A stretch of DNA of 64,000 bases, from NCBI RefSeq assembly GCF_013371465.1, contig NZ_JABWDU010000001.1:1231794-1295793 (forward strand), written 5' to 3'. Below are positions 32,057 through 41,580 of the stretch, in pieces. The stretch comes from Ensifer oleiphilus. GTDB lineage: Bacteria; Pseudomonadota; Alphaproteobacteria; Rhizobiales; Rhizobiaceae. Made by a program: the position numbers and the translations under genes. Each line of letters opens with the position of its first letter. Positions within the stretch are counted from its first letter, which is position 1. Under the pieces are notes generated by a model. The model worked only from the letters and a program-made list of their open reading frames with translations, ran no database searches and was not told the origin of the DNA.

Positions 32057-32407
32057 TCAACGCATGTAGATGGTCAGGCTTCCGTCGGCACCCTGCTGAG
32101 CGCCTCCTATATTACCCATTTCGACGTTCTTGGCCTTAAGCTGCGCGGCCAATTCCGCGTTGCCGTTGACCGCAGCTTGCAGGGCTGCGCGTTGTTCGGC
32201 CGTAGCACGCTCGACCCACAGGCGGGTCTGATCTTGCTCGCTCAGCGTGGAAATATCGACGACGGTGAACTTGTCCCCCTTGAAGTCGCGCACCGTCTGC
32301 TCGATTTCAGCCGGCCATTCCATTTTGGCGTCCTGAGCGTGCGGTATGGCTGCGAAGGCGAGGGACGAGAATGCAGCAATGACTGAAAGCTTTGCAATGC
32401 GATTCAT
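32057..32407 (-). CDS. Small secreted protein of unknown function
   Basis: A 116-residue exported protein. MNRIAKLSVIAAFSSLAFAAI is a Sec signal cleaved near residue 24 (HAQDAK follows). The mature domain is rich in Ala/Gln and predicted helical, with a repeated VERATAEQRAALQAAVNGNAE pattern. AAGGAG eight bases before the ATG at 32407 supports that start over the ATG two codons upstream at 32413. It faces ribE and begins a run of minus-strand genes that separates ribE from ribH. No domain recognised. Confidence 0.72.
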   Translation of the reverse strand: MNRIAKLSVIAAFSSLAFAAIPHAQDAKMEWPAEIEQTVRDFKGDKFTVVDISTLSEQDQTRLWVERATAEQRAALQAAVNGNAELAAQLKAKNVEMGNIGGAQQGADGSLTIYMR

Positions 32408-32682
32408 GATCATGCTCCTTGGTTGTTTGCGGCGCAGTGACCAGTAACCTGATACCCGAACACAATACTCGATGCGGGTTTCCGGAGGGCCTGCTGAGAT
32501 GCGTGTCGCAGTCGCCAGCAGGCTGCATTACGGGCGACTTACCCGCAGCAAAATGTGTTGGATTCCCTTGTATGATCGGGTGGTGTTGCCTGTCGTAGTT
32601 CGCCTGCACCCGATGCCTTGCAATCTTGCCTGCAATCTAGACGTTTCGATGGCGTTTTCATCAAAACGACAATTGAGGATTG

Positions 32683-33261
32683 TTAGGTCTCCAAATGCGC
32701 GGGCATTGGCGATTTACGGGCCGTGGCGACAGCAAGCGTTCGCTGCCGTTCAAACATGATGACATGCGTGCCGTGATAGCTCGTGCGCCAGAATTCCTTG
32801 AAACCCTGCTTTTCGGCGACACGGACAGAGGCACGGTTGCCGACATCGATGATGCAGGTTTTTCGCACTTGGGGAAACTGCCGATCGGCCCATTCGAGCG
32901 CGGCGCTGACTGCCTCGGTTGCAAGCCCCTGGCCGTGCGCCTTGGGGGAGAGCGCCCAACCGGTCTCCATCGTTCCTTCAAGCGACGGCGTGATCAGCCG
33001 ATGCACGTCGTGAAAGCCTGCTTCTCCGAGAAAGGTGCCGGTTGCACGATCCTGGATGGCGAAGAAGCCGAAGCCGAAATAATGCCACATGCCGACCTGG
33101 CGCAAGAATCGCGTCCACGATTGCTCACGCGTATAGGGAACGCCGCCGACGAAACGCGTTACCTCACTGTCGGCAAACAGGGCGGCATAGGCCGTGAAGT
33201 CGTCGCGTCGATAGGGACGCAGGACCAGGCGTTCGGTCTCGATGATAGGAACACTGTGCAT
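32683..33261 (-). CDS. GNAT family N-acetyltransferase, RimJ/RimL-like
   Basis: 192-residue acetyltransferase. The family start PIIETERLVLRPYRRDDF and the CoA-binding region ALSPKAHGQGLATEAVSAALEW are clear; a NRASVRVAEKQGFKEFW motif (Asn/Ser/Val typical of RimJ-type) follows. It could acetylate a ribosomal protein or small molecule; substrate unknown. It is one of four minus-strand genes between ribE and ribH. 38 bases separate it from the upstream cupin gene, so they may form one transcript. Confidence 0.85.
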   Translation of the reverse strand: MHSVPIIETERLVLRPYRRDDFTAYAALFADSEVTRFVGGVPYTREQSWTRFLRQVGMWHYFGFGFFAIQDRATGTFLGEAGFHDVHRLITPSLEGTMETGWALSPKAHGQGLATEAVSAALEWADRQFPQVRKTCIIDVGNRASVRVAEKQGFKEFWRTSYHGTHVIMFERQRTLAVATARKSPMPAHLET

Positions 33262-33298
33262 GTTTTATCCGCTGCTATTGATTTGGAAGGTGGGATGA

Positions 33299-33799
33299 TC
33301 AGATACCGGGCTCGCCGTCCCAGTAGTCGACAGCGCTTTCAGGCCTGCCGGTGAACTGGAACCGGCGTTCGCCGGCGGCTGTGCGCGTCCTGGCGTCGAA
33401 CTTGCCGGAATCCGGATATTCACAGATCTCGGTTGCGGCCATCGTCGAAATCGACAGATATTTGAGCGGCACGGTTCCGGTGTTGATCAGGTGATGCGCT
33501 GTCTCAGGGCCGCCCGCCGGCGCTCCCAGAATGTCGCCTGGACCTACGGCGTAGCGCTCCGTTCCGAAGCGGTAGGTGCCTTCGCCTTCGATGATGATGA
33601 ACAGCTCCTCTTCCACGTGGTGGTTGTGGAAGGGGCATCCGGATTTTCCCGGTGGCACTTCCCCGTAGCCGACGCCAAGGTCTTTCAGCCCCAGCCGTTT
33701 GCCAAAAGACGTGTCGCGGGACTCGAAAAACGTGCCTTCCGACCAATGGTCGAGGGCAAGGTCCCTTGGGTTGATGATCGGTTTGTCGTTGTCCGCCAT
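33299..33799 (-). CDS. Cupin-domain protein
   Basis: 166-residue single-cupin protein. Metal-binding cupin motif 1 reads GCPFHNHHVEEELFIIIEGEGTYRF split over the His-His-Glu cluster (HNHHVEEE), and motif 2 is GGPETAHHLINTG with its conserved His. The metal ligands are complete, so it may be an enzyme or a sugar/ligand-binding protein; the family does not tell which. GGAGGA four bases before the ATG is strong. Confidence 0.85.
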   Translation of the reverse strand: MADNDKPIINPRDLALDHWSEGTFFESRDTSFGKRLGLKDLGVGYGEVPPGKSGCPFHNHHVEEELFIIIEGEGTYRFGTERYAVGPGDILGAPAGGPETAHHLINTGTVPLKYLSISTMAATEICEYPDSGKFDARTRTAAGERRFQFTGRPESAVDYWDGEPGI

Positions 33800-33972
33800 A
33801 AGTTCCTCCCCGGCGCTATCGTCGCCGCAGCGGACGACCTCTCCCGATCATCCGTGTCGAGCGATTGACGTTCGGTCAATTGCCAAACTTTCAGGTGTCG
33901 GGCGGCGGCCGTCCATTCCTGCGGGAGCATTTGCAGGTCGGTTGTGGGCAAGGGCGTGTGGCAAGGCTGCCG

Positions 33973-34686
33973 TCAGTTGGGAACATGGGCGCCCCGCGAA
34001 TGGTGGAGGAGGGCGGCGTGAACGTCACCAAGATTGCCTGCGACACCGACGCAGAGGCCGCGGATCTCCTCCGTTGCCGCCAGAAGATCCGGCACCATGA
34101 TCGTCATCATGCCGGCCGATGACGCCGAACGCACGCCGTTATGACTATCCTCCAGCGCCAGACAAAGCTCGGGCGCGACATCGAGCCGCCGGGCAGCTGT
34201 CAGGAAAGGTTCGGGATGCGGCTTGCCCAGTTGGTAGTCGCCATGGGCGACGACCACCGGAAAGCGGTCGAACAACCCGTGAAGGCCGAGGTTTCGCCGG
34301 ACATCGTGATGCCCGGACGATGTTGCGATAGCAAAGGGAATGCCGAGCTCCTCCAGGGAGCCGACGAGCTCGACCACGCCCGGCTTCAACTGCAGTTCGG
34401 TCGTTGTGCGAGCATGAAAGGTGGCCGCAGCTTGTTTCCAGAAGCAATCGAAGTCGAAATCCGGCCCGAAATATTCGCCGAGCGATTGTCTTGTCGCTTC
34501 GCCCGACAGGCCGATCGATGCAAGGTAGAGCGAAAGCGGCATTGTCCGGCCGAGCACCTGCGCGGCGGCGAGCATGGCATCGCGATAGAGCGCCTCGGTA
34601 TCGAACAACAGGCCATCCATGTCAAAGACGACGGCCTGAGGCATACGGGGCAGGCGGATCGACATCGACGGATCGACATCATGCAT
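33973..34686 (-). CDS. HAD-superfamily phosphatase/phosphomutase-like
   Basis: 237-residue haloacid dehalogenase-type hydrolase. Motif I VVFDMDGLLFDTE carries the nucleophile Asp and acid/base Asp, motif II is FAIATSSGHHD, motif III is GKPHPEPF, and motif IV ALEDSHNGVRSA. The cap is of the beta-phosphoglucomutase/sugar-phosphatase type (subfamily IA variant 3). A TTG at 34695 and ATGs at 34686 and 34665 are possible starts; none has a strong ribosome-binding site. Substrate unknown. Confidence 0.85.
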   Translation of the reverse strand: MHDVDPSMSIRLPRMPQAVVFDMDGLLFDTEALYRDAMLAAAQVLGRTMPLSLYLASIGLSGEATRQSLGEYFGPDFDFDCFWKQAAATFHARTTTELQLKPGVVELVGSLEELGIPFAIATSSGHHDVRRNLGLHGLFDRFPVVVAHGDYQLGKPHPEPFLTAARRLDVAPELCLALEDSHNGVRSASSAGMMTIMVPDLLAATEEIRGLCVGVAGNLGDVHAALLHHSRGAHVPN

Positions 34687-34962
34687 TAGAGACAACTTTC
34701 GCTCGATTTCCTTTGCCTAAGCGGCGTTGTCCCCGATCAGGCGTTGTGTCTGACCTGATTATTGTCATTGTCGGAAACGCCTGGCTACCCCCTCAAGCGT
34801 GACACGAGCGTTCCACGCCGTCTGTCACGCTCTCTGCTTGGGCGCGCGCAGCGCGGCAAAAGGGCGCCAACAGCCGAATTTGCTTGCCATTCGGCGCCGG
34901 TCATGGTTTGACCGCCGCCTCAGCCGGTCGCTCCGGCGCGGAAATCTCAAGACAGGTGATCC

Positions 34963-35424
34963 ATGGCGAAGACCAAGGCTGCCCACATCCTGATTGTGGA
35001 AGCACGCTTCTATGACGATATGGCCGACGCATTGCTCGATGGCGCCAAACATGCGCTGGATGCAGCCGGCGCGACCTATGATATCGTGACGGTACCCGGT
35101 GCCCTCGAAATCCCGCCGGCAATCGCAATGGCGCTTGATGGTGCGGACGAAGGCGCGGTCGAATATGATGGCTTCGTCGCGCTCGGCATGGTCATTCGTG
35201 GCGAGACCTATCATTTCGATATTGTCGCGAACGAATCCTCGCGCGCGATCATGGACCTCGCCGTCAGCGAAAGCCTTGCCATCGGCAACGGCATCCTGAC
35301 GGTCGAAAACGACGATCAAGCCTGGGCGCGTGCGCGCCGGTCGGAAGGCGACAAGGGCGGCTTTGCCGCACGTGCTGCGCTGACCATGATTGAACTGAAG
35401 AAGAAATTGGGCACAGAACAGTGA
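34963..35424 (+). CDS. ribH: 6,7-dimethyl-8-ribityllumazine synthase
   Basis: Penultimate step of riboflavin synthesis, 153 residues. Typical segments are [33 protein letters not shown] (substrate loop) and [20 protein letters not shown], including the catalytic His in GETYHFD. It lies 3 kb downstream of ribE and overlaps nusB by four bases (GTGA). There is no FMN riboswitch in the 270 bases ahead of it that I can recognise. Confidence 0.95.
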   Translation: MAKTKAAHILIVEARFYDDMADALLDGAKHALDAAGATYDIVTVPGALEIPPAIAMALDGADEGAVEYDGFVALGMVIRGETYHFDIVANESSRAIMDLAVSESLAIGNGILTVENDDQAWARARRSEGDKGGFAARAALTMIELKKKLGTEQ

Positions 35425-35903
35425 CGAACACCCCCTCGGATCAGCCGTTGAAGCAGGCTAACCAACGCGGCGCGGCGCGCCTTGCGGCCGTGCAGGCGCT
35501 CTACCAGATGGACATCGGCGGCACCGGCGTGCTCGAAGTCGTCGCAGAGTACGAAATGCACCGCCTCGGCCAGGAACTGGACGGCGATACCTACCTGAAG
35601 GCGGACGCCTCCTGGTTCCGCTCGATCGTTGCCGGCGTCGTGCGCGATCAGCGCAAGCTCGACCCGTTGATCGGCTCGGCATTGCAGGACGACTGGGCGC
35701 TGTCGCGGCTCGATTCCACCGTTCGTGCCATCTTGCGCGCCGGCACCTTCGAGATGCTGGAACGAAAGGATGTGCCTGTCGCGGTGATCGTCACCGAATA
35801 TGTCGAAATCGCCAAGGCCTTCTTCGGCGACGACGAGCCGAAACTCGTCAACGCCGTTCTTGACCGGATTGCCCGGCAGGTTCGCGGCGAGACCAAGAAG
35901 TAG
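35421..35903 (+). CDS. nusB: Transcription antitermination protein NusB
   Basis: 160-residue RNA-binding protein needed for rRNA antitermination with NusE/S10. [17 protein letters not shown] at residues 15-31 is the family opening, and the C-terminal [22 protein letters not shown] is typical. It starts with GTG four bases inside ribH, so translation is coupled to it; ribH-nusB is a conserved pair. Confidence 0.94.
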   Translation: MTNTPSDQPLKQANQRGAARLAAVQALYQMDIGGTGVLEVVAEYEMHRLGQELDGDTYLKADASWFRSIVAGVVRDQRKLDPLIGSALQDDWALSRLDSTVRAILRAGTFEMLERKDVPVAVIVTEYVEIAKAFFGDDEPKLVNAVLDRIARQVRGETKK

Positions 35904-35910
35904 CGCGGCC

Positions 35911-37140
35911 ATGGTTGCGGCTGCCGTCGACGACATGGGCTCCGCCCTTCGCGAGGCGCGCCGCAACGTTTTCCTGCTGACAGCGGCGCAGGCGATCCTT
36001 GGCGTCGTCGGACCGATCTGCTTTGCCGTCGGTGGTGTTGCCGGCTATCAGCTGTTGGCCGACGACAAGTCGCTGGCGACTGCGCCGCTCACCGCCTACA
36101 ACGTCGGCATGGCGCTCGGCGTCGTCCTCGTGGCGATCCTTTCACGGCTGATCGGCCGGCGTTTCGCCTTCATGGTCGGGACCGGGATCGCTTCCGTCGG
36201 CGCCGCAATCGCTGCGGTTGCGCTGTTCCGGGAAAGTTTCTGGCTCTTTGCCTTCGGCCTTGCCGTTCTCGGCTCCTCCAACGGCTTTACGCAAAAAATC
36301 CGCTTTGCGGCTGCCGATGCCTCCCCATCGTTCTACAAGCCGAAGGCGATCTCCTGGATCCTGGGTGGCGGCATCCTGTCTGCAGTTCTCGGCCCGCAGA
36401 TCGTCATTTTCGCTGGAGATCTGTTCGCGCCGGTCGCCTTTGTCGGCGCCTTCATCGCCTTGCTGCCGATCTGCCTGCTGGCCGCAGTCTTCTTCGCGCC
36501 GCTGCGCCTGCCGGAGCAGGGAAGCTTGGCCGGCGAGCAACACGGCCAGGCCGCTCGCCCGCTCGGTGAGATCGTTCGCAGTCAGCGCTTCATCACCGGT
36601 ATGATCTGCGGTATTTCGAGCTATGCGCTGATGACGTTCATGATGACTGGCGCGCCGGTCGCCATGGTGGTCTTCTGCGGCTTTTCAACCGAACTCGCGA
36701 CGCTCGGCATCCAGTGGCACGTGCTCGCTATGTTCGCGCCAAGCTTTTTTACGGGTTGGCTGATCACCCGCTTCGGCGCCGAGCGCATCGTCGCCTGCGG
36801 ACTGCTCCTGCTTATGGCCTGCGCCGCTATCGCGCATTTAGGTCTGGAACTCTGGAACTTCTGGGGCGCACTGGTGCTTCTCGGTCTCGGCTGGAATTTC
36901 GGCTTCATTGGCTCGACGGCCATTGTCGCCGGGAGCTATCGCCGCGAGGAGGCCGACAAGGTCCAAGCGTTCCACGACATCATTCTCTTTACCACCGTCG
37001 CCCTGTCGTCCTTTGCTTCCGGCAAGGTCCTCTCGGTCTATGGCTGGGATATGCTGAACGCCGTCGTCTGGCCGGTGACGTCGGTCTGCCTGGTGCTGCT
37101 CTTTTTGCTGATGCGCACGCGCTCCAAGGCTGCGGCCTGA
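35911..37140 (+). CDS. MFS transporter
   Basis: 409 residues with about 12 membrane helices. It starts 7 bases after nusB (MVAAAVDDMGSALREARRN), so it belongs to the ribH-nusB transcript, but this is probably not a functional link. Central loop between helices 6 and 7 (RLPEQGSLAGEQHGQ) is short. The class resembles the YfcJ-like MFS proteins; substrate unknown. Confidence 0.85.
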   Translation: MVAAAVDDMGSALREARRNVFLLTAAQAILGVVGPICFAVGGVAGYQLLADDKSLATAPLTAYNVGMALGVVLVAILSRLIGRRFAFMVGTGIASVGAAIAAVALFRESFWLFAFGLAVLGSSNGFTQKIRFAAADASPSFYKPKAISWILGGGILSAVLGPQIVIFAGDLFAPVAFVGAFIALLPICLLAAVFFAPLRLPEQGSLAGEQHGQAARPLGEIVRSQRFITGMICGISSYALMTFMMTGAPVAMVVFCGFSTELATLGIQWHVLAMFAPSFFTGWLITRFGAERIVACGLLLLMACAAIAHLGLELWNFWGALVLLGLGWNFGFIGSTAIVAGSYRREEADKVQAFHDIILFTTVALSSFASGKVLSVYGWDMLNAVVWPVTSVCLVLLFLLMRTRSKAAA

Positions 37141-37338
37141 ACCGCCTTTTTCTCCCAAATCTTCCGTTCCCAGCGGCCCCTCGATAGTTAGATTTCCGGG
37201 GCTTGACGATCTTTCGTTGCAACCGCACTCTGGCCTCGCCGTGAGGGGTGCTGCTTGAGGAGGTGGTGCGTGATTCGCGGATTTGAGGGGCCTGCGGCCG
37301 GGAGTGAGTCCGCGGGTTGAAACGGAGGGTAATGCGAA

Positions 37339-39474
37339 ATGACCATTTTATTGGGCGTTATCGCATGCGGGTTGCTCGCGGTGGCTTACGCCATCTGGGC
37401 AACACAGTCGGTGCTTGCCGCCGACCAGGGGAACGCCCGCATGCAAGAAATCGCAGGCTACATTCGTGAGGGGGCGCAGGCCTATCTCACCCGTCAGTAC
37501 AAGGCCATTGCCGTCGTCGGCGTCGTCGTTTTCATCGGCGCCTGGGTTCTTCTTTCTTCCGCCGCCGCTATCGGCTTTCTCGTTGGCGCAGTGCTTTCGG
37601 GTGCTGCCGGTTTCATAGGCATGCACGTTTCGGTTCGCGCAAACGTGCGCACCGCACAGGCCGCCTCTGTCAGCCTCGCATCCGGCCTCGATATCGCCTT
37701 CAAATCCGGTGCCATCACCGGTCTTCTCGTCGCCGGCCTCGCCCTGCTCGGCGTATCTGTCTACTACCTCATCCTGACGGCGGGGCTCGGGCACGAGCCC
37801 GGATCGCGTGAGGTGATCGATGCGCTCGTGGCGCTCGGTTTCGGCGCGTCGCTGATCTCGATCTTCGCCCGTCTCGGCGGCGGCATCTTCACCAAGGGGG
37901 CGGACGTCGGCGGCGACCTCGTCGGAAAGGTGGAAGCCGGGATTCCGGAAGACGATCCGCGCAACCCTGCCACCATCGCCGACAACGTCGGCGACAATGT
38001 CGGCGACTGCGCCGGCATGGCGGCCGACCTGTTCGAGACCTATGCGGTCTCGGTGGTTGCAACCATGGTTCTGGCTGCGATCTTCTTTGCCGGCACGCCC
38101 GTGCTCTCGACCGTCATGGTTTATCCCCTGGCGATTTGCGCAACCTGCATCATCACCTCGATCATCGGTACCTTCTTCGTCAAGCTCGGGACCAACAACT
38201 CGATCATGGGTGCGCTCTACCGCGGCCTGATCGTCACTGGTTTGCTGTCGATCGTCGGGCTTGGCGCCGCTACGTCGCTGACCATCGGCTGGGGCTCTAT
38301 CGGTACGGTCGCAGGTCAGGACATCACCGGCTGGAACCTGTTCCTGTGCGGTATTGTCGGCCTGGTGGTGACGGCGCTGATCGTGGTTATCACCGAGTAT
38401 TACACCGGCACCAACAAGCGCCCGGTGAATTCCATTGCACAGGCGTCGGTCACGGGCCACGGCACCAACGTGATACAGGGGCTGGCCGTCTCGCTTGAAT
38501 CGACGGCGTTGCCGGCCATCGTCATCGTCGGCGGCATCATCTCGACCTATCAGCTGGCTGGTCTGTTCGGGACCGGCATTGCAGTGACTGCGATGCTCGG
38601 CCTTGCCGGCATGATCGTCGCGCTGGATGCCTTCGGTCCGGTGACGGACAATGCCGGCGGCATCGCCGAGATGTCGCATCTGCCGCCCGAAGTGCGCAAG
38701 TCGACCGATGCACTCGACGCGGTCGGCAATACGACGAAGGCCGTGACCAAGGGGTATGCCATCGGTTCGGCCGGTCTCGGCGCGCTGGTTCTATTTGCGG
38801 CCTACGCCAACGACCTCAGCTACTTCGCCGCCAATGGCGACAAATATCCGTACTTCGCCGATGTCGGTCAGATCTCCTTCGATCTCTCGAACCCCTATGT
38901 CGTTGCCGGGTTGATCTTCGGAGGCCTTATCCCGTATCTCTTCGGCGGCATTGCGATGACCGCCGTCGGGCGCGCAGCAGGCTCGATCGTCGAGGAAGTT
39001 CGCCGCCAGTTCCGCGAAAAACCGGGCATCATGGCTGGCACGGAGAAGCCTGATTATGGTCGCGCGGTCGACCTGCTCACCAAGGCGGCGATCCGTGAAA
39101 TGATCGTCCCTTCGTTGTTGCCGGTTCTGGCGCCGCTTGTCGTCTACTTCGGCGTGTTGCTCATGTCCGGTTCCAAGGCATCCGCCTTTGCGGCCCTCGG
39201 CGCATCGCTGCTCGGCGTCATCGTCAATGGCCTTTTCGTCGCGATCTCGATGACTTCGGGTGGGGGCGCCTGGGATAATGCCAAGAAGAGCTTCGAGGAC
39301 GGTTTCGTCGACAAGGACGGAACGCGGCATCTCAAGGGGTCCGAAGCTCACAAGGCATCGGTAACCGGCGACACCGTCGGCGATCCCTACAAGGATACGG
39401 CCGGCCCGGCGGTCAACCCGGCGATCAAGATCACCAACATCGTGGCCTTGCTGCTGCTGGCCGTCCTGGCTTGA
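37339..39474 (+). CDS. hppA: Membrane-bound proton-translocating pyrophosphatase, K+-independent type
   Basis: 711-residue integral membrane enzyme, about 16 helices, coupling PPi hydrolysis to H+ export. The PPi site is intact: [21 protein letters not shown] and [18 protein letters not shown] hold the acidic Mg/PPi ligands, and [19 protein letters not shown] follow near the C-terminus. In the [15 protein letters not shown] segment a Lys occupies the position that is Ala in K+-dependent enzymes, so this is the K+-independent form. GGAGG lies 10 bases before the ATG. A strong terminator ends the gene. Confidence 0.95.
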   Translation: MTILLGVIACGLLAVAYAIWATQSVLAADQGNARMQEIAGYIREGAQAYLTRQYKAIAVVGVVVFIGAWVLLSSAAAIGFLVGAVLSGAAGFIGMHVSVRANVRTAQAASVSLASGLDIAFKSGAITGLLVAGLALLGVSVYYLILTAGLGHEPGSREVIDALVALGFGASLISIFARLGGGIFTKGADVGGDLVGKVEAGIPEDDPRNPATIADNVGDNVGDCAGMAADLFETYAVSVVATMVLAAIFFAGTPVLSTVMVYPLAICATCIITSIIGTFFVKLGTNNSIMGALYRGLIVTGLLSIVGLGAATSLTIGWGSIGTVAGQDITGWNLFLCGIVGLVVTALIVVITEYYTGTNKRPVNSIAQASVTGHGTNVIQGLAVSLESTALPAIVIVGGIISTYQLAGLFGTGIAVTAMLGLAGMIVALDAFGPVTDNAGGIAEMSHLPPEVRKSTDALDAVGNTTKAVTKGYAIGSAGLGALVLFAAYANDLSYFAANGDKYPYFADVGQISFDLSNPYVVAGLIFGGLIPYLFGGIAMTAVGRAAGSIVEEVRRQFREKPGIMAGTEKPDYGRAVDLLTKAAIREMIVPSLLPVLAPLVVYFGVLLMSGSKASAFAALGASLLGVIVNGLFVAISMTSGGGAWDNAKKSFEDGFVDKDGTRHLKGSEAHKASVTGDTVGDPYKDTAGPAVNPAIKITNIVALLLLAVLA

Positions 39475-39490
39475 CGGAAGCCTGAAACGA

Positions 39491-39526
39491 AAAGGCCCGC
39501 GGAGCGCATGTTCCGCGGGCCTTTTT
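39491..39526. terminator. Bidirectional terminator between hppA and bamE
   Basis: A 13-bp perfect stem (AAAGGCCCGCGGA / TCCGCGGGCCTTT) with an 8-base loop has T-runs on both strands. It serves hppA on the plus strand and bamE, whose stop is 18 bases beyond, on the minus strand. Confidence 0.9.
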
Positions 39527-39543
39527 GTGTGGTGAACCTCGGC

Positions 39544-40050
39544 TTAGTTGCCGAAGTTCTTGAAGAGATTTTGCGCTGCAGCCTTGCCCGCGCCAGGGCC
39601 GGTGAGAAGCTGGCCAAGGAAGCTCGTTTCCTTGCCGCCGGTCGGTGTCGTGCGCGACAGTGTGTCAAAGACCTTGCCGTCCTTGAGCGTGTAGTGCGCG
39701 AGCTGACTGACCGTACCTTCCTTGTCGAAATAGACGGCCAGGATAGACTGGTCGACGAGCTGCGGCTTCATGAACGCCACCGGGCGTTTGCGGGTCTGCG
39801 AGATGTAGTAGAATACCTCGTTGTCGAAGGTCGCGGTCGTCGACGGCGTGCCGAGCGAAAGCAGGACCTGTTCACGGCTGGACCCGACAGGAACGAGATT
39901 TAGCGTTTCCTGATCAACCACATAACCCTGGTGGAGAACTTCACCGACATTAGCGGACTGGCAGGCGGAGAGAGCAATGGTGCTAACAGTCGCTACGGCC
40001 GCAGCACGGCCAAGGACCTTCAAATTTGTTCTGAAAAACCGCTTCGTCAA
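39544..40050 (-). CDS. bamE: Outer-membrane assembly lipoprotein BamE (SmpA/OmlA)
   Basis: Outer-membrane lipoprotein of the BAM complex, about 168 residues. The signal ends in the lipobox STIALSAC; the SmpA/OmlA fold follows (GYVVDQETLNLVPVGSSREQV, LLSLGTPSTTATFDNEVFYY). The start is chosen as TTG at 40050: GGGAG lies six bases before it and the signal peptide then begins in the normal way (TKRFFRTNLKVLG). ATG at 40089 is an alternative giving a longer, less signal-like N-terminus. It is divergent from the bc1 chaperone gene. Confidence 0.88.
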   Translation of the reverse strand: MTKRFFRTNLKVLGRAAAVATVSTIALSACQSANVGEVLHQGYVVDQETLNLVPVGSSREQVLLSLGTPSTTATFDNEVFYYISQTRKRPVAFMKPQLVDQSILAVYFDKEGTVSQLAHYTLKDGKVFDTLSRTTPTGGKETSFLGQLLTGPGAGKAAAQNLFKNFGN

Positions 40051-40189
40051 CGACAGCTCCCTTTGGAGTAACGATGGCAGATCCGCCATTGCAATTCGTG
40101 CATGCTTCGGTAAACCAGCTTCGGCTATCATGCAACAACCGTCATGGGCGCTTGCGCGCATTTCGAGAAAGCCAAAGCTGGGCTTTGTG

Positions 40190-40729
40190 ATGATTTTTGG
40201 ACTGTTCAAAAGAAAAAGCGGCAATATTGCGATTGTCGAACGGCAATATGCATTGCTGACCTCCGCGGCGCGTCAGCCGCACCTCTACACCGACCTCGAC
40301 GTGCCCGATACGGTTATGGGGCGCTTCGAGATGCTATCGGCAGTGCTGATCCTTTATTTCCGCCGCACGCGCGGGTCGGCCCGCACGGGCCAGGAAATCG
40401 CGCAGGAGATCGTCGACGCCTTCTTCGAGGATGTCGATCATTCGATCCGCGAGCTCGGCGTCGGCGATGCGGGCGTGCCGAAGAAGATGAAGAAGCTGGC
40501 CAGCATGTTCTACGGTCGGCTCGAATCCTACGCGGTGGCGCTCGAAGGTCGGGATGCGGTCTCGCTCGCTGCGGCACTGAAGCGCAATTTTTATCCGAAA
40601 GGTGAAGAGGGCGAGCCGGCGATGGACGGCCTTGCGGCCTATCTTCTCTCCGCCGAGGCGCGGCTGGCTGCAGAGCCGGAAGAGCGCGTCGAAACGGGCC
40701 AGTTGCACATTCCTGCCGCCGGAGAGTAA
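40190..40729 (+). CDS. Ubiquinol-cytochrome c chaperone family protein
   Basis: 179-residue protein of the CBP3/UQCC1 family, which helps assemble cytochrome b of the bc1 complex. MIFGLFKRKSGNIAIVERQY, VDHSIRELGVGDAGVPKKMKKL and FYGRLESYAVAL are characteristic. In alphaproteobacteria it commonly precedes the DUF177/YceD and plsX genes as here. The ATG at 40190 follows a GTG in frame at 40187; no strong ribosome-binding site decides between them. Confidence 0.88.
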   Translation: MIFGLFKRKSGNIAIVERQYALLTSAARQPHLYTDLDVPDTVMGRFEMLSAVLILYFRRTRGSARTGQEIAQEIVDAFFEDVDHSIRELGVGDAGVPKKMKKLASMFYGRLESYAVALEGRDAVSLAAALKRNFYPKGEEGEPAMDGLAAYLLSAEARLAAEPEERVETGQLHIPAAGE

Positions 40730-40827
40730 TAGACGGCCATCGATGCCGCACCCGGCGACCCGGTGTGTGGCACTATCCGCGAGAAGAGCGCTCCGGTAAC
40801 GGCGCCCGCGCGAGGAAGGACCTGATC

Positions 40828-41379
40828 ATGAAAGACGATAGCCGACCGGCATTTTCCTACCCGGTAAAGGTCGGGCATATCTCGGCCAATGCCGTAACCG
40901 TCCGTCTCTCGGCAAACGAGAGCGAACGGCAGGCGCTCGCTGAACTCTGGGACGTGCGCGAAGTCCTGTCGCTTTCGGCCGATCTGCAGATCGCGCGCTG
41001 GAAGAGGGACGGTGTCAAGATCAAGGGAGACGTTACCGCCCGGATCGTCCAGTCCTGCGTCGTGACGCTCGAGCCCGTCGAGGCCGACATTCAAGAGCCC
41101 ATCGAGGCGATCTTCGTGCCGGAAGGATCGCGGCTCGCCCGCCAGGCCAGCAACGATGGCGGTGAGATGATCCTCAGCCCCGATGGCCCCGACATCCCCG
41201 ACACCTTTACAGGTGACACGATTGATGCCGGCGTGGTGGTCAGCGAGCATGTGGCGCTCGCGATCGAGCCCTATCCCCGCAAACCGGGTGTCACTTTTGG
41301 CGCGCGCATCGAAAGCACGGCGGCAGACGACGAGAAGCCGAACCCGTTTGCAGCGCTGAAGGACTGGAAAAAGGACTGA
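40828..41379 (+). CDS. DUF177 (YceD-like) protein
   Basis: 183 residues of the YceD/DUF177 family, associated with ribosome assembly and 23S rRNA accumulation in other bacteria. The pair of regions ARIVQSCVVTLEPVEADI and EHVALAIEPYPRKPG are family landmarks. GAGGAAGGA lies 7-15 bases before the ATG. In many bacteria rpmF (L32) follows; here plsX follows directly. Confidence 0.87.
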   Translation: MKDDSRPAFSYPVKVGHISANAVTVRLSANESERQALAELWDVREVLSLSADLQIARWKRDGVKIKGDVTARIVQSCVVTLEPVEADIQEPIEAIFVPEGSRLARQASNDGGEMILSPDGPDIPDTFTGDTIDAGVVVSEHVALAIEPYPRKPGVTFGARIESTAADDEKPNPFAALKDWKKD

Positions 41380-41580
41380 GGCCACCAAGGCCACCCCTAC
41401 AATTCGGTTGTCACGCGGGCGAAAAGCAGTATTTTGGCCCGACTCCGGCCAAATGAGCCTCCGCAGCGTTCCGCCGCGTGTCTGGCTCAAGCGTCAGAAG
41501 CAATATGTAACGTCGTTGCGTTCGAATGCGTGCGCCACGGCAGCACGTGTTGTGTGGCAGGAAAAAAGGATAAGACACGC

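Noticed and set aside
34687-34962. Possible FMN riboswitch before ribH
   Set aside because: The conserved RFN elements (such as the GGGGC and GGGTG segments in order) are not found, and the region looks like an ordinary promoter interval.
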